Source: Streptomyces sp. NBC_00461
GTDB lineage: Bacteria; Actinomycetota; Actinomycetes; Streptomycetales; Streptomycetaceae
Direction of reading: 5' to 3'
DNA: 64,000 nucleotides
Assembly: GCF_036013935.1 (NCBI RefSeq)
Contig: NZ_CP107902.1
Coordinates: 7,845,001 to 7,909,000 of the forward strand
Every line of letters starts with the position of its first letter. Within the stretch, counting starts at the first letter, position 1. The notes under the pieces are model-generated. The model saw only the letters and a program-made list of their open reading frames with translations. It did not search any database and was not told where the DNA came from. Positions 19,255-27,344 of the stretch are shown here, piece after piece. A program made the translations under genes and the position numbers.

Positions 19255-20273
19255 CCACCGAGCAACTCCCCACGACCAGCCGCGAGATCCGGCTCGCCTC
19301 CTACCCGCGGGGTCCCGTCACCCTGGACCACTTCGAGCCCGGCGAGACGCCGCTCGGCGAGCCGGCCGAGGGCTACGTCGTGGTCCGCAACGACTGGATG
19401 ACCCTGGGCTCCGTCGCCCGCGACCAGATGAACCCGGACACGAAACTGCCGATCCCGGTGTTCCAGCCGGGTGTGGCCATGTGGGGCCGCACCGTGGGCA
19501 CGGTGGTCAGGTCGGGCAGCCCGCTGCACGCGGTCGGTGACCTGGTCGAGCACTTCAACGGGTGGCGCGAGTACGCCGTCGGCACCGCCCACGAGTTCTT
19601 CCCGCGGGACCGCTCACTGCTGCCGGGGCCCGAGTACTTCCTGTCCCAGGGCCCGACCGCCTGGCACGGCATGGTCGGCACCGCCCGGGTCGCCGAGGGC
19701 GACGTGGTGTTCGTGTCCGGGGCCACCAACGGCGTCGGCGCCCTGGCCGGACAGATCGCCAAGTTGAAGGGCGCCGCACGGGTCATCGGCAGCACCGGCT
19801 CCAAGGAGAAGATCGACTTCCTGGTGGACGAACTGGGCTTCGACGCCGCCTTCGACCACCACGAGGGCCCGGTGGCCGAGCAGTTGGCCGAGCTCGCCCC
19901 CGACGGGGTGAACGTGGTCTTCGACAACGTCGGCGGCGAGCAGTTCGAGGCGGCGGTCCAGGTCGCGGCCCCGGGCGCGAGGTTCGCGCTGTGCGGCGCG
20001 CTGGCCGGGCAGCACGGCTCGGACGACGGCGGCCGCCCCCGGCTCGCGCTGATGTCGGCCATCACCAAGTCGCTGACCCTGCGCGGCTTCGCGACGCTCC
20101 ACACTCCCGACCAGATCGACGAGTGGAACGACCGGTTCGGCGCCTGGCTGCGCGAGGGGCGGATCGTCTTTCCGCACACGGTCGTCGAGGGCGGAGTGGC
20201 CGCCCTGCCGGAGACCTTCGTGGCGCTGCTGGAACGCAAGTACAGCGGCACGGTCGTGGTGAAGCTGTCCTGA
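19251..20273 (+). CDS. NADPH-dependent MDR-family oxidoreductase (PTGR/zinc-free)
   Basis: 340 residues of the zinc-independent medium-chain dehydrogenase/reductase family. The N-terminal catalytic domain contains EGYVVVRNDWMTLGSVARDQMN, a layout seen in prostaglandin/leukotriene reductase relatives. The Rossmann domain has GATNGVGALAGQIAKLKGAARVIGSTGS for NADPH binding and the downstream FDNVGGEQFEAAV. Family members reduce activated C=C double bonds of enones. It is coupled to the upstream P450 by a 4-bp overlap, suggesting sequential oxidation and reduction on one intermediate (inference). Confidence 0.88.
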   Translation: MTTEQLPTTSREIRLASYPRGPVTLDHFEPGETPLGEPAEGYVVVRNDWMTLGSVARDQMNPDTKLPIPVFQPGVAMWGRTVGTVVRSGSPLHAVGDLVEHFNGWREYAVGTAHEFFPRDRSLLPGPEYFLSQGPTAWHGMVGTARVAEGDVVFVSGATNGVGALAGQIAKLKGAARVIGSTGSKEKIDFLVDELGFDAAFDHHEGPVAEQLAELAPDGVNVVFDNVGGEQFEAAVQVAAPGARFALCGALAGQHGSDDGGRPRLALMSAITKSLTLRGFATLHTPDQIDEWNDRFGAWLREGRIVFPHTVVEGGVAALPETFVALLERKYSGTVVVKLS

Positions 20274-20293
20274 CGGGGAGAGGCGGAGGCGGG

Positions 20294-21379
20294 ATGACGA
20301 CCGTACTGGACCGACGTACGCTCAACAGGGCTTTGCTGGCACGGCAGTTGCTCCTGGAGCGGCATCCCGTGTCCGCCTCCGCCGCCCTGGAGCACCTGGT
20401 CGGCATGCAGGCACAGGCGCCCGACCCGCCCTACATCGGCCTGTGGACCCGGCTGGCCGGCTTCGCCGCCGAGGACCTCGCGGGTCTGATCCGGGGGCGC
20501 GAGGCCGTGCGGCTCGTCCTGATGCGCGGCACCCTCCACCTGGTCACCGCACACGACTGCCTGACCCTGCGGCCCGTGCTGCAGGGCGCGCTGGACCGGC
20601 AGCTGACCGGCGCCTTCGGCCGCAAGCTCGGCGGTCTCGACCTGGACGAGGTCAGCGCCTACGGACGCAAGCTGTGCGAGGCCGAGCCGCTCACCGTGGG
20701 CGGCCTCGGCGCGCTGCTCGCCGAACGCTGGCCGCAGCACGAGCCGTTCGCGCTGGCCAACGTGGTGCGCAACCGCGTGCCGCTGGTGCAACTGCCGCCG
20801 CGCGGGCTGTGGGGCGTCGGGGGTCAGGCCGTGCACGGCACGGCCGAGTCATGGCTGGGCCGCCCACCGGCCACGGACACCGCACCGGACGCCCTGGTCG
20901 AGCGCTATCTGGCGGCCTTCGGGCCGGCCACCGTCAAGGACATCCAGGCGTGGTCCGGACTCACCAGGATCGGGGCGGTCGTCAAGCGGCTGCGGCCCGG
21001 CCTGAGGATGTTCCACGACGAGAACGGGGCGGAACTCTACGACGTCCCGGGCGCACCGCTGCCCGATCCCGGGACGCCGGCGCCCGTGCGGTTCCTGCCG
21101 GAGTTCGACAACATCCTGCTCGCACACGCCGACCGCACCCGCATCCTCACCGAGGAACAGCGGCGCCAGGTCTTCACCCGCAACGGGCTGATCAAGTCAA
21201 CGGTGCTGGTGGACGGCTTCGTACGGGCCGTGTGGCGGATCGAGGAAGGCGACCTGGTCATCGAGCCGCTGGGCCCCCCACTGCCGGCCCGCCGGCGCAC
21301 AGCGGTGGAACACGAAGGCCGCACCCTCCTCGCCTTCGCAGCCCCGAACTCGCCTGCACCTCACATCCACTGGACCTGA
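20294..21379 (+). CDS. AlkZ-like winged-helix DNA glycosylase (HTH_42), probable self-resistance
   Basis: 361 residues of the HTH_42/AlkZ superfamily. The N-terminal region carries MQAQAPDPPYIGLW, where Gln39-x-Gln41 matches the catalytic Gln-x-Gln motif of Streptomyces sahachiroi AlkZ, the azinomycin-resistance glycosylase; winged-helix repeats and the conserved PEFDNILLAHADRTRI follow. AlkZ-family enzymes excise bulky alkylpurines and unhook crosslinks, and relatives in the trioxacarcin and LL-D49194 clusters remove the producer's own guanine adducts. Placed in the middle of the rightward operon, between reductase and SDR genes, it predicts that the product alkylates DNA and that base excision repair is part of self-protection. 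The exact lesion is inferred, not shown. Confidence 0.9.
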   Translation: MTTVLDRRTLNRALLARQLLLERHPVSASAALEHLVGMQAQAPDPPYIGLWTRLAGFAAEDLAGLIRGREAVRLVLMRGTLHLVTAHDCLTLRPVLQGALDRQLTGAFGRKLGGLDLDEVSAYGRKLCEAEPLTVGGLGALLAERWPQHEPFALANVVRNRVPLVQLPPRGLWGVGGQAVHGTAESWLGRPPATDTAPDALVERYLAAFGPATVKDIQAWSGLTRIGAVVKRLRPGLRMFHDENGAELYDVPGAPLPDPGTPAPVRFLPEFDNILLAHADRTRILTEEQRRQVFTRNGLIKSTVLVDGFVRAVWRIEEGDLVIEPLGPPLPARRRTAVEHEGRTLLAFAAPNSPAPHIHWT

Positions 21380-21401
21380 CCCCCGCACCGGCGGACACCC
21401 G

Positions 21402-21686
21402 CGCCCGGGGCTCGCGCCTGGGTCCCACGTCCGGGCTTGGCACCTGGGTTCCACCTCCGGGTTCTAACGTCTGGGCTTCGCGTTCCGAGTCCGCGTCCGG
21501 GCTCCGCGGCCGGAATCCGCGCCAGGGCCCGCACCCGGGCTTCGCGGTCGGGCTTCGCGCCCCGAGTCCGAGTCGGGAGTCCGCGTCCGGGCTTCGCACC
21601 CGGGGCCCGCGCCCGGACTTCGCGTCCGCGCCCGGAGTCCGTGTTCGGATTCCGTCTCCGGAGTCCGCATCCTGCGGCCCGCGGCC
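21402..21686. repeat. Degenerate 13-bp minisatellite, about 22 copies
   Basis: The 394-bp spacer between the AlkZ-like gene and the SDR (21380-21773) has no convincing gene. From 21402 to about 21686 it is an almost unbroken array of 13-bp units in constant phase, with one 12-bp unit at 21519-21530; consensus GCGTCCGGGCTTC. Unit starts include 21428, 21480, 21493, 21506, 21531, 21544, 21557, 21583, 21609, 21622, 21635 and 21648. It shares period and consensus with the array at 8528-8592. About 90 bp of non-repetitive leader with GAGAGGGA precede the SDR. Confidence 0.88.
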
Positions 21687-21773
21687 GAGCCCCTGCTCGC
21701 CCCGGACTCGACCATCGCCCAAGACGCACCCGCTGTACTGGCGCCCTCGGACCGAACCAGAGAGGGAACCGCC

Positions 21774-22535
21774 ATGCCGGAGAAGCCCTTTGCGGAGCAC
21801 ACCGTCGTCGTCACGGGAGGCGGCACCGGCATCGGCCGGGCCGCCGCCCTGTCGTTCGCGGAGCTCGGCGCACGCACCGTGATCGTCACCGGCCGCCGCA
21901 AGGATCGGCTCGCCGAGGTCGCCGCCCTGCACGACGCGATCGTGCCGGTGGGCGCCGATGTGACCACCGAGTCGGGCGCCCAGGCCGTCGCCGACGCGGT
22001 GGGGGAGCGGGGCGGAGCCCTGGACGTCCTCGTGCACAACGCGGGGATCTTCCGCTTCAGTCCGCTGACGGCGCTCGACACGACCGTCGCCCGGGACGTC
22101 GTCGACACCAACGTCCTCGGGCCGCTGCTGCTCACCGCACATCTGCTGCCCCTGCTGCGCTCGTCCGGCAGCATCGTCCTGGTCTCCAGCCGCGGCGGGC
22201 ACACCCCGGGCCCGGACAGCTCCGTGTACTCGGCGAGCAAGGCGGCCGTGCACAGCTTCACCCGGAGCTGGGCGGCCGAACTGGCCCCGCGCGGTATCCG
22301 TGTCAACGCCGTCGCCCCCGGCTTCGTACGCACCGAGGCCTACGCGGCCAACGGCCTCGGCCCGAAGCAGGTCGAGGGCCTCTTCGCGGGCGTCGCCGCC
22401 ACCGTCCCGCTGGGCCGGATCGGTGAGCCCGAGGACGTCGCGCAGTGGATCACCCGTCTCGCGGACCCCGCGAACGCGCTGGTCACCGGCCAGATCATCA
22501 CGGTCGACGGCGGCCTGGACATCACCGCCCGCTAG
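21774..22535 (+). CDS. Short-chain dehydrogenase/reductase
   Basis: 253-residue classical SDR. It has the cofactor loop TGGGTGIGRA, the NAG motif in LVHNAGIF, catalytic Ser in VLVSSRGG and the Tyr-x-x-x-Lys YSASK, followed by the C-terminal GQIITVDGG. It would oxidise or reduce a carbonyl or alcohol with NAD(P)H. It is distinct from the ActIII-like ketoreductase at 33600, so it is more likely a late tailoring enzyme. AGAGAGGGA precedes the ATG. It lies in the rightward operon upstream of a P450. Confidence 0.92.
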   Translation: MPEKPFAEHTVVVTGGGTGIGRAAALSFAELGARTVIVTGRRKDRLAEVAALHDAIVPVGADVTTESGAQAVADAVGERGGALDVLVHNAGIFRFSPLTALDTTVARDVVDTNVLGPLLLTAHLLPLLRSSGSIVLVSSRGGHTPGPDSSVYSASKAAVHSFTRSWAAELAPRGIRVNAVAPGFVRTEAYAANGLGPKQVEGLFAGVAATVPLGRIGEPEDVAQWITRLADPANALVTGQIITVDGGLDITAR

Positions 22536-22584
22536 GCACGGGCACGTCAGAACGCATCCACTCCTGCTCGCGAAAGGACCCACC

Positions 22585-23808
22585 GTGACCACCAGTGCCA
22601 CCGAGGCGGACGCGCCGGCCGAGGCCAGGACCTTCCCGTACCCGCGCACCTGCCCGTTCAGCCCGCCCGCCGAGTACACGGAGATGGCCGACAAGGACGT
22701 CTCACAGGTCACCCTGACGGGATCGGGTCTGCGCATATGGACGGTGACGGGCTATCAGACGATCCGTGAGCTGCTCACCGACCCGCGGGTCAGCGCCTCC
22801 CGCAAGCACGACAACTTCCCGTTCTACTTCATCGCCCCGCCCGAGTACCGCACGGAGACGTCGTTCATCGGCTACGACGGCAAGGAGCACAGCTCCACGC
22901 GGCGCAGGGCGGCGCTGACGTTCACCAACCGTCAGGTGCGGCGGCTGCGGCCGCGCATCGAGGAGATCGTCGACGAGCACATCGACAAGCTCCTCGCCCT
23001 GCAGCCGCCGGCCGACTTCCACCGGGTGTTCTCCCTCGCCGTCCCCATGACGGTGATCTGCGAACTGCTGGGCATCCCGCAGGACCAGCACGACTTCTTC
23101 ATCAAGCACGGCACGGCGCTGCTCGGCGGGCACAGCTCCACCGAGGAGCGGCAGGCCGCGATCGTCGAGGTCAACGCGTATGTCAGCGACCTGATCCAGC
23201 TCAAGCGGCGCGAGCCGGGCGAGGACCTGCTGAGCCGGGCCATGGCCGACTACGAGGCGTCCGGCGAGGAGTACACCGACCGCGACCTGTTCAACATGGT
23301 GCGGCTGCTGATGAACGGCGGCCACGAGACCACCGCCAGCCAGATCTCGCTCGGCACGGCCTGCCTCCTGGAGAACCCCGACCAGCTCCGGCTCCTCCTG
23401 GACGACCCGTCGCTGGTGAAGCCGGCCGTCGAGGAGCTGGTGCGCTACGCGACCATCGGCGACACGGCCGTGCCGCGCGTCGCCCTGGCGGACATCGAGA
23501 TCGGCGGCCAGGTCATCCGCAAGGGCGACGGCATCCTGTGCCTGGGGCTCGCCGCCAACCGCGACCCGGAGGTCTTCCCCGAGCCGCAGAAGCTCGACAT
23601 CACCCGCGGCAGCCGCAAGCACCTGGGCTTCGGACACGGTGTGCACCACTGCATCGGCGCGGACCTGGCCCGGCTGGAGCTGGAGATCGTGTGGAGCAAG
23701 CTGTTCCAGCGCGTTCCGACACTCCGGCTGGCCAAGCCGTTCCTGGAGATCCCGCGCAAGGAGGGCGCCGTCATCTACGGCCTGTGGGAGCTGCCCGTCA
23801 CATGGTGA
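22585..23808 (+). CDS. Cytochrome P450 (second of three)
   Basis: 407 residues. The heme loop is LGFGHGVHHCIGADLA with Cys356; helix I has the canonical MNGGHETTAS (about 243-252) and helix K ExxR is in VEELVRYA. The N-terminal FPYPRTCPFSPPAEY and the pattern overall are those of CYP105-like actinobacterial P450s used in antibiotic tailoring. It differs clearly from the other two P450s of the cluster, which share an N-terminal PGSSYR motif. GTG start with AAAGGA upstream. It is the last gene of the rightward operon and is followed by a strong hairpin. Confidence 0.93.
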   Translation: MTTSATEADAPAEARTFPYPRTCPFSPPAEYTEMADKDVSQVTLTGSGLRIWTVTGYQTIRELLTDPRVSASRKHDNFPFYFIAPPEYRTETSFIGYDGKEHSSTRRRAALTFTNRQVRRLRPRIEEIVDEHIDKLLALQPPADFHRVFSLAVPMTVICELLGIPQDQHDFFIKHGTALLGGHSSTEERQAAIVEVNAYVSDLIQLKRREPGEDLLSRAMADYEASGEEYTDRDLFNMVRLLMNGGHETTASQISLGTACLLENPDQLRLLLDDPSLVKPAVEELVRYATIGDTAVPRVALADIEIGGQVIRKGDGILCLGLAANRDPEVFPEPQKLDITRGSRKHLGFGHGVHHCIGADLARLELEIVWSKLFQRVPTLRLAKPFLEIPRKEGAVIYGLWELPVTW

Positions 23809-23848
23809 CGTGAGCGGCGTCCGTGCGGATCTCCCGTACGACGACGAA

Positions 23849-23880
23849 GGGGCCCGGTACCGCATTCGGTACCGGGCCCC
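23849..23880. terminator. Bidirectional hairpin terminator
   Basis: A perfect 13-bp inverted repeat (23849-23861 and 23868-23880, GGGGCCCGGTACC and its complement) with a 6-base loop lies between the convergent P450 and hydrolase genes and can stop transcription from both sides. There is no long T tract, as is usual in Streptomyces. Confidence 0.85.
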
Positions 23881-23908
23881 TCGTCCGTGAACTCCCCTCC
23901 TGGCAGCG

Positions 23909-25336
23909 TCAGTCGGGGTCGGCGGCGACGTCCGGGCGCGGGGTGCGGCCGGGGCAGGTGGCGCGCCGGGCCGGGAGCTCGCCGTCCACCAGGTAGCGGT
24001 GGACGACGGCGTCGACGTGCGGGTTGCCGCCGAGCACGTACACCTCGTGCTCACCGGAGTCCTCGACGGTGAGCAGATGGTGACCGAGGCGCTCCGCCAT
24101 CGCCACCCCGCCGTCGTAGTGGTCCATCGGGTCGCCGTCGGCCTGCACCACCACGCCCACCGGATAGCCGGCACGCACCGGCACGACCGGCGGCTCGGCG
24201 GGCTCGAAGGCCCGGAAGGCGCCCACCCAGGGCTGTGCGCGCAGCACCCCGTAGCCGTACGGGAAACGCTCCCGGAACTCGCGCATGTCCTGGTAGTAGA
24301 CCTCCGGTTCGGCGGGCCACTCGTGCTCCAGCGTGATGGCCTCCAGGACGCCCACCCGCAGGGAGCCCTCGCTGTCGTCGGGGCGCCAGGTGCCCTGCTC
24401 CTGCAGCAGCCGCCGGCATGCCTCGGCGTCGCCCGCGCCCGCGGCCTTGCCCAACTCGCCGACGAGTGAGCCGAGTTCGGCCCACTGACCGCGGTCGGCC
24501 GCCCGGTTTCCGACGGCGCCGTCGAACAGGGTCCGCAGGAACGGCCCCTGCCCGAGGCCGTCGAGGCGTACGACGACGTCCTCCACCGCGGCGAACACCA
24601 GCTCCGGTGTGTCCCCCAGCCCGAAGTGCAGCCGACGGGCGGCCGTCCACTCGGCCCACCGCTCGACGTTGCGCCGTACCGCGTCGCCCTGCCACAGGAA
24701 CTGCTCGCGCCAGCTCCAGTCGGGGTGGACGCACGAGTCCAGGACGCTGCGGTCGAGGTGGGCGGGAAACAGGGTGCCGTACACGGCCCCGACGTACGCC
24801 CCGTACGCGTATCCGACGAAGGTCAGCCGCTGCTCGCCGAGCACGCCGCGGATCACGTCCATGTCGCGGGCGGTGTTGGCGGTGCTGATGTGGCGGCGCA
24901 GCTCACCGCCGGCGCGGGCACAGGCCTCCTCGCGCAGCCGCATGTCCTCGGCGAACTGCGGGAACAGCTCGTCGGGCGGGCGGGAGTCGAACGGGGCCCT
25001 GGGCACGGTCACTTCGGCGAGGAGGTTGGTGGACGCGCCGGTGCCGCGCGGGTCGAACCCGATCAGGTCGTACACCTCGTGCGGGGGCGTGCCGGCGAAC
25101 CTGTCCGGCAGCCCCCGTCCGGCACCCCAGTCGCCGCCGGGGCCGCCGTTGACGCCGAGGAGGATGCCGCGACGCCGCGTGGGCGCTGTCGCGCGGCGGC
25201 GGCTGAGGGCGATCTCGATCCGTTCACCGCCCGGCTCGGCGTAGTCCCGCGGCACCTGGATCGTGGCGTGTTCGAGCAGCTCGTCGTCGGGGTCCGGCGA
25301 CCACTGCGGTCGCTGGGCGTAGAAGTCGGTGAGCAC
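23909..25336 (-). CDS. TAP-like alpha/beta-hydrolase-fold protein lacking the nucleophile serine
   Basis: 475 residues resembling Streptomyces tripeptidyl aminopeptidases (SlpD/SlpE, TAP C-terminal domain), but without a signal peptide and hence cytoplasmic. The oxyanion segment NGGPGGDWG and FDPRGTGAS are kept. The nucleophile elbow, usually GYSYG, reads GYAYG with Ala177 (codon GCG), so ordinary serine hydrolysis is impossible. Candidate acid and base residues remain near GDPMDHYDGG and GEHEVYVLGGNPHVD. Such a protein could be a non-hydrolytic cyclase, an isomerase or a binding protein for the polyketide. GTG start with CGGAGG upstream. It is transcribed with the MFS gene, 38 bp apart. Confidence 0.88.
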   Translation of the reverse strand: MLTDFYAQRPQWSPDPDDELLEHATIQVPRDYAEPGGERIEIALSRRRATAPTRRRGILLGVNGGPGGDWGAGRGLPDRFAGTPPHEVYDLIGFDPRGTGASTNLLAEVTVPRAPFDSRPPDELFPQFAEDMRLREEACARAGGELRRHISTANTARDMDVIRGVLGEQRLTFVGYAYGAYVGAVYGTLFPAHLDRSVLDSCVHPDWSWREQFLWQGDAVRRNVERWAEWTAARRLHFGLGDTPELVFAAVEDVVVRLDGLGQGPFLRTLFDGAVGNRAADRGQWAELGSLVGELGKAAGAGDAEACRRLLQEQGTWRPDDSEGSLRVGVLEAITLEHEWPAEPEVYYQDMREFRERFPYGYGVLRAQPWVGAFRAFEPAEPPVVPVRAGYPVGVVVQADGDPMDHYDGGVAMAERLGHHLLTVEDSGEHEVYVLGGNPHVDAVVHRYLVDGELPARRATCPGRTPRPDVAADPD

Positions 25337-25374
25337 CGCGAACCTCCGTTCTGGTCAGGAGGTTCAGCGTCTCC

Positions 25375-26844
25375 TCACCGCCTTGAGAAGACCTGGAACC
25401 TGCCCTGACCGGACGCCCGGGGCACGGCGAGTGCCGCCAGCAGCCCCGCGGCCGTGAACGCGGCCGCCCCGGTCAGGGCGAGGCCGTAGCCGGAGGCGAG
25501 CGCCTGGACGGAGGCCGACGGGCCGGGGCCGGACGCCTCGTCGATGCGGTGCGCCGAGAGGGCCGCCAGCGTCACCAGGCCCAGGGCGCTGCCGAGTTGG
25601 CGCGTGGCGTTGAGCAGCCCGGAGCCGAGGCCCGCCTGGTGGACGGGCAGGCCGGCGGTGGCGGCGTTCGTCGTCGCGTTGAGCACCGCGCCCATGCCGA
25701 AGCCGAGCAGCAGTGCGGGGCCGAGCAGATCCGCGACGTAGGTGGCGTGTGCGTCCGCCCGGGCCAGCCACAGCAGGCCCAGGCAGGACAGCGACAGACC
25801 GCTCATCAGCACGGGCCGCGGTCCGATGCGCGGGACGAGCGAGGAGACGCCCCAGCCGCCGAGCGCGATGCCCGCCGACAGCGGCAGATAACTCAGCCCG
25901 GTGCGGACGGGGCTGTAGCCGAGCACGTTCTGCAGCAGCAGCGTGAAGAAGTAGAAGGTGCTGAACAGGGCGGCGACACCGAAGAAGGCGACCAGGTTGG
26001 CGGCGGCCACCGAGCGGATGCGGAAGACACCGAGCGGCACCAGGGGATGGGCCGCGAGCCTCGCCTGGATCAGTACGAACAGCGCGAGCAGCGCCACCCC
26101 GCCGACGAGCGGGACGAGCACCACCGGTGACGCCCAGCCGTAGGTGTGCGCCTCGGCGACCGCGCAGACCACCGCCATCAGACCGAGCGTGACCGCGACG
26201 GCGCCGGGCAGATCGAGACCGGGGCGCGGCCCGACGCGGTGCGGTCCGCGAGGCACCGCACAGCAGACCGTCACGAACAGTGCGATCCCGATGGGTACGT
26301 TGATCAGCAGCGTCCAGCGCCAGGACAGCCACTCGGTGATCGCGCCGCCGGCCAGCACACCGATCGCTCCCGCCGCCCCCGACACCCCGCTCCACCAGCC
26401 GAAGGCCCGCGCCCGCGCCTCGGGCCGGGTGAACGTGGTGCCGAGCACGGTCAGCGTGGCCGGTGCCATGACGGCGGCGCCGAGCCCCTGGAAGGCGCGG
26501 GCCAGGATCAGCGTCGCGGGGCTGTGGGCCGCCCCGCCGACGGCACTGGCGAGCGTGAACAGACCGACCCCGGCCAGGAAGACGCGGCGCTGCCCGAACA
26601 GGTCGGCCAACCGGCCGCCGAGCAGCAGGAAGCCGCAGACGACGACCGTGTACGCGTTGTTGACCAGCTGCAGATGGTGCCGGTCCAGACGCAGTTCCTC
26701 GGCGATCACGGGCAGTGCCACATTGACCACCGAGGCGTCGAGCACGTTCATGAACTGGCCCAGGCAGCAGGCGGCGAGGACGATCCCGAGCCGCTGCCCG
26801 GCCCCGGCGGGCGCGGCGGCGGTCTGCACGGTCGAAGCGGTCAT
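25375..26844 (-). CDS. MFS drug exporter, DHA2 family (second of two)
   Basis: 489-residue membrane protein with hydrophobic segments consistent with 14 helices. Signatures include LDASVVNVALPVIAEEL in helix 1, GGRLADLFGQRRVF (motif A) and ARAFQGLGAAVMAPATL. It would export the product or an intermediate by proton antiport. The ATG at 26844 begins MTASTVQTAA; the ribosome site is weak, so a slightly different start is possible. It is divergent from the ferredoxin gene. Two DHA2 exporters in one cluster suggest that efflux matters for self-protection. Confidence 0.92.
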   Translation of the reverse strand: MTASTVQTAAAPAGAGQRLGIVLAACCLGQFMNVLDASVVNVALPVIAEELRLDRHHLQLVNNAYTVVVCGFLLLGGRLADLFGQRRVFLAGVGLFTLASAVGGAAHSPATLILARAFQGLGAAVMAPATLTVLGTTFTRPEARARAFGWWSGVSGAAGAIGVLAGGAITEWLSWRWTLLINVPIGIALFVTVCCAVPRGPHRVGPRPGLDLPGAVAVTLGLMAVVCAVAEAHTYGWASPVVLVPLVGGVALLALFVLIQARLAAHPLVPLGVFRIRSVAAANLVAFFGVAALFSTFYFFTLLLQNVLGYSPVRTGLSYLPLSAGIALGGWGVSSLVPRIGPRPVLMSGLSLSCLGLLWLARADAHATYVADLLGPALLLGFGMGAVLNATTNAATAGLPVHQAGLGSGLLNATRQLGSALGLVTLAALSAHRIDEASGPGPSASVQALASGYGLALTGAAAFTAAGLLAALAVPRASGQGRFQVFSRR

Positions 26845-27020
26845 GCGGGCACGCTGCGCCGGCACGGTCGACCCCCGATCGCCCCCCGATCGCGACCCGG
26901 TCGAGCCGGGCGGCCGCGGCTGCCCGCCTGAGGAGCGCTCAAGGGCGTTTCGAGAGCGGATGCCCACAGTCGCCTTTCGAACCGCCGCAGGGCCGGACGA
27001 CATTCCCCGAGGAGAGCGCC

Positions 27021-27344
27021 ATGGCCAAGATCACCTACCTGCATCCCAACGGCACCGCCACCGTCGTCGACGTCCAGGCACCCAACACGGTCATGCGCGG
27101 CGCGAAGCTCCACAACATCGACGGCATCGAGGCGCAGTGCGGCGGCTCCGCCCAGTGCGGCACCTGCCATGTCTACGTCGACGAGGACAGCACCGTGCCG
27201 CTGCCGCCGATGGACTCCGTGGAGGACGACGTCCTGTACGGCACGGCCTGCCCCCGCCGGGACAGCAGCCGGCTCAGCTGCCAGTTGCCGGTCACCGAGG
27301 AAATCGACGGGCTCGTGGTGCGGCTGCCCGAGGCGCAGAGCTGA
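27021..27344 (+). CDS. [2Fe-2S] ferredoxin, putidaredoxin type
   Basis: 107 residues. The cluster ligands Cys40, Cys46, Cys49 and Cys87 have the C-x5-C-x2-C-x37-C spacing of putidaredoxin and adrenodoxin rather than the 3Fe-4S ferredoxins usually linked to Streptomyces P450s. It carries electrons from the reductase encoded immediately downstream (1-base overlap) to one or more of the three P450s. GAGGAGAGCGCC precedes the ATG. A complete class I redox chain inside the cluster is a notable feature. Confidence 0.95.
   Translation: MAKITYLHPNGTATVVDVQAPNTVMRGAKLHNIDGIEAQCGGSAQCGTCHVYVDEDSTVPLPPMDSVEDDVLYGTACPRRDSSRLSCQLPVTEEIDGLVVRLPEAQS

Noticed and set aside
21402..21686. Possible CRISPR array
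   Set aside because: Units are directly adjacent 13-mers without unique spacers, and no cas genes are present.
21437..21774. Arg/Pro-rich open frame through the 13-bp repeat array
   Set aside because: The frame follows from the repeat period and GC content; no family similarity and no start with a ribosome site.
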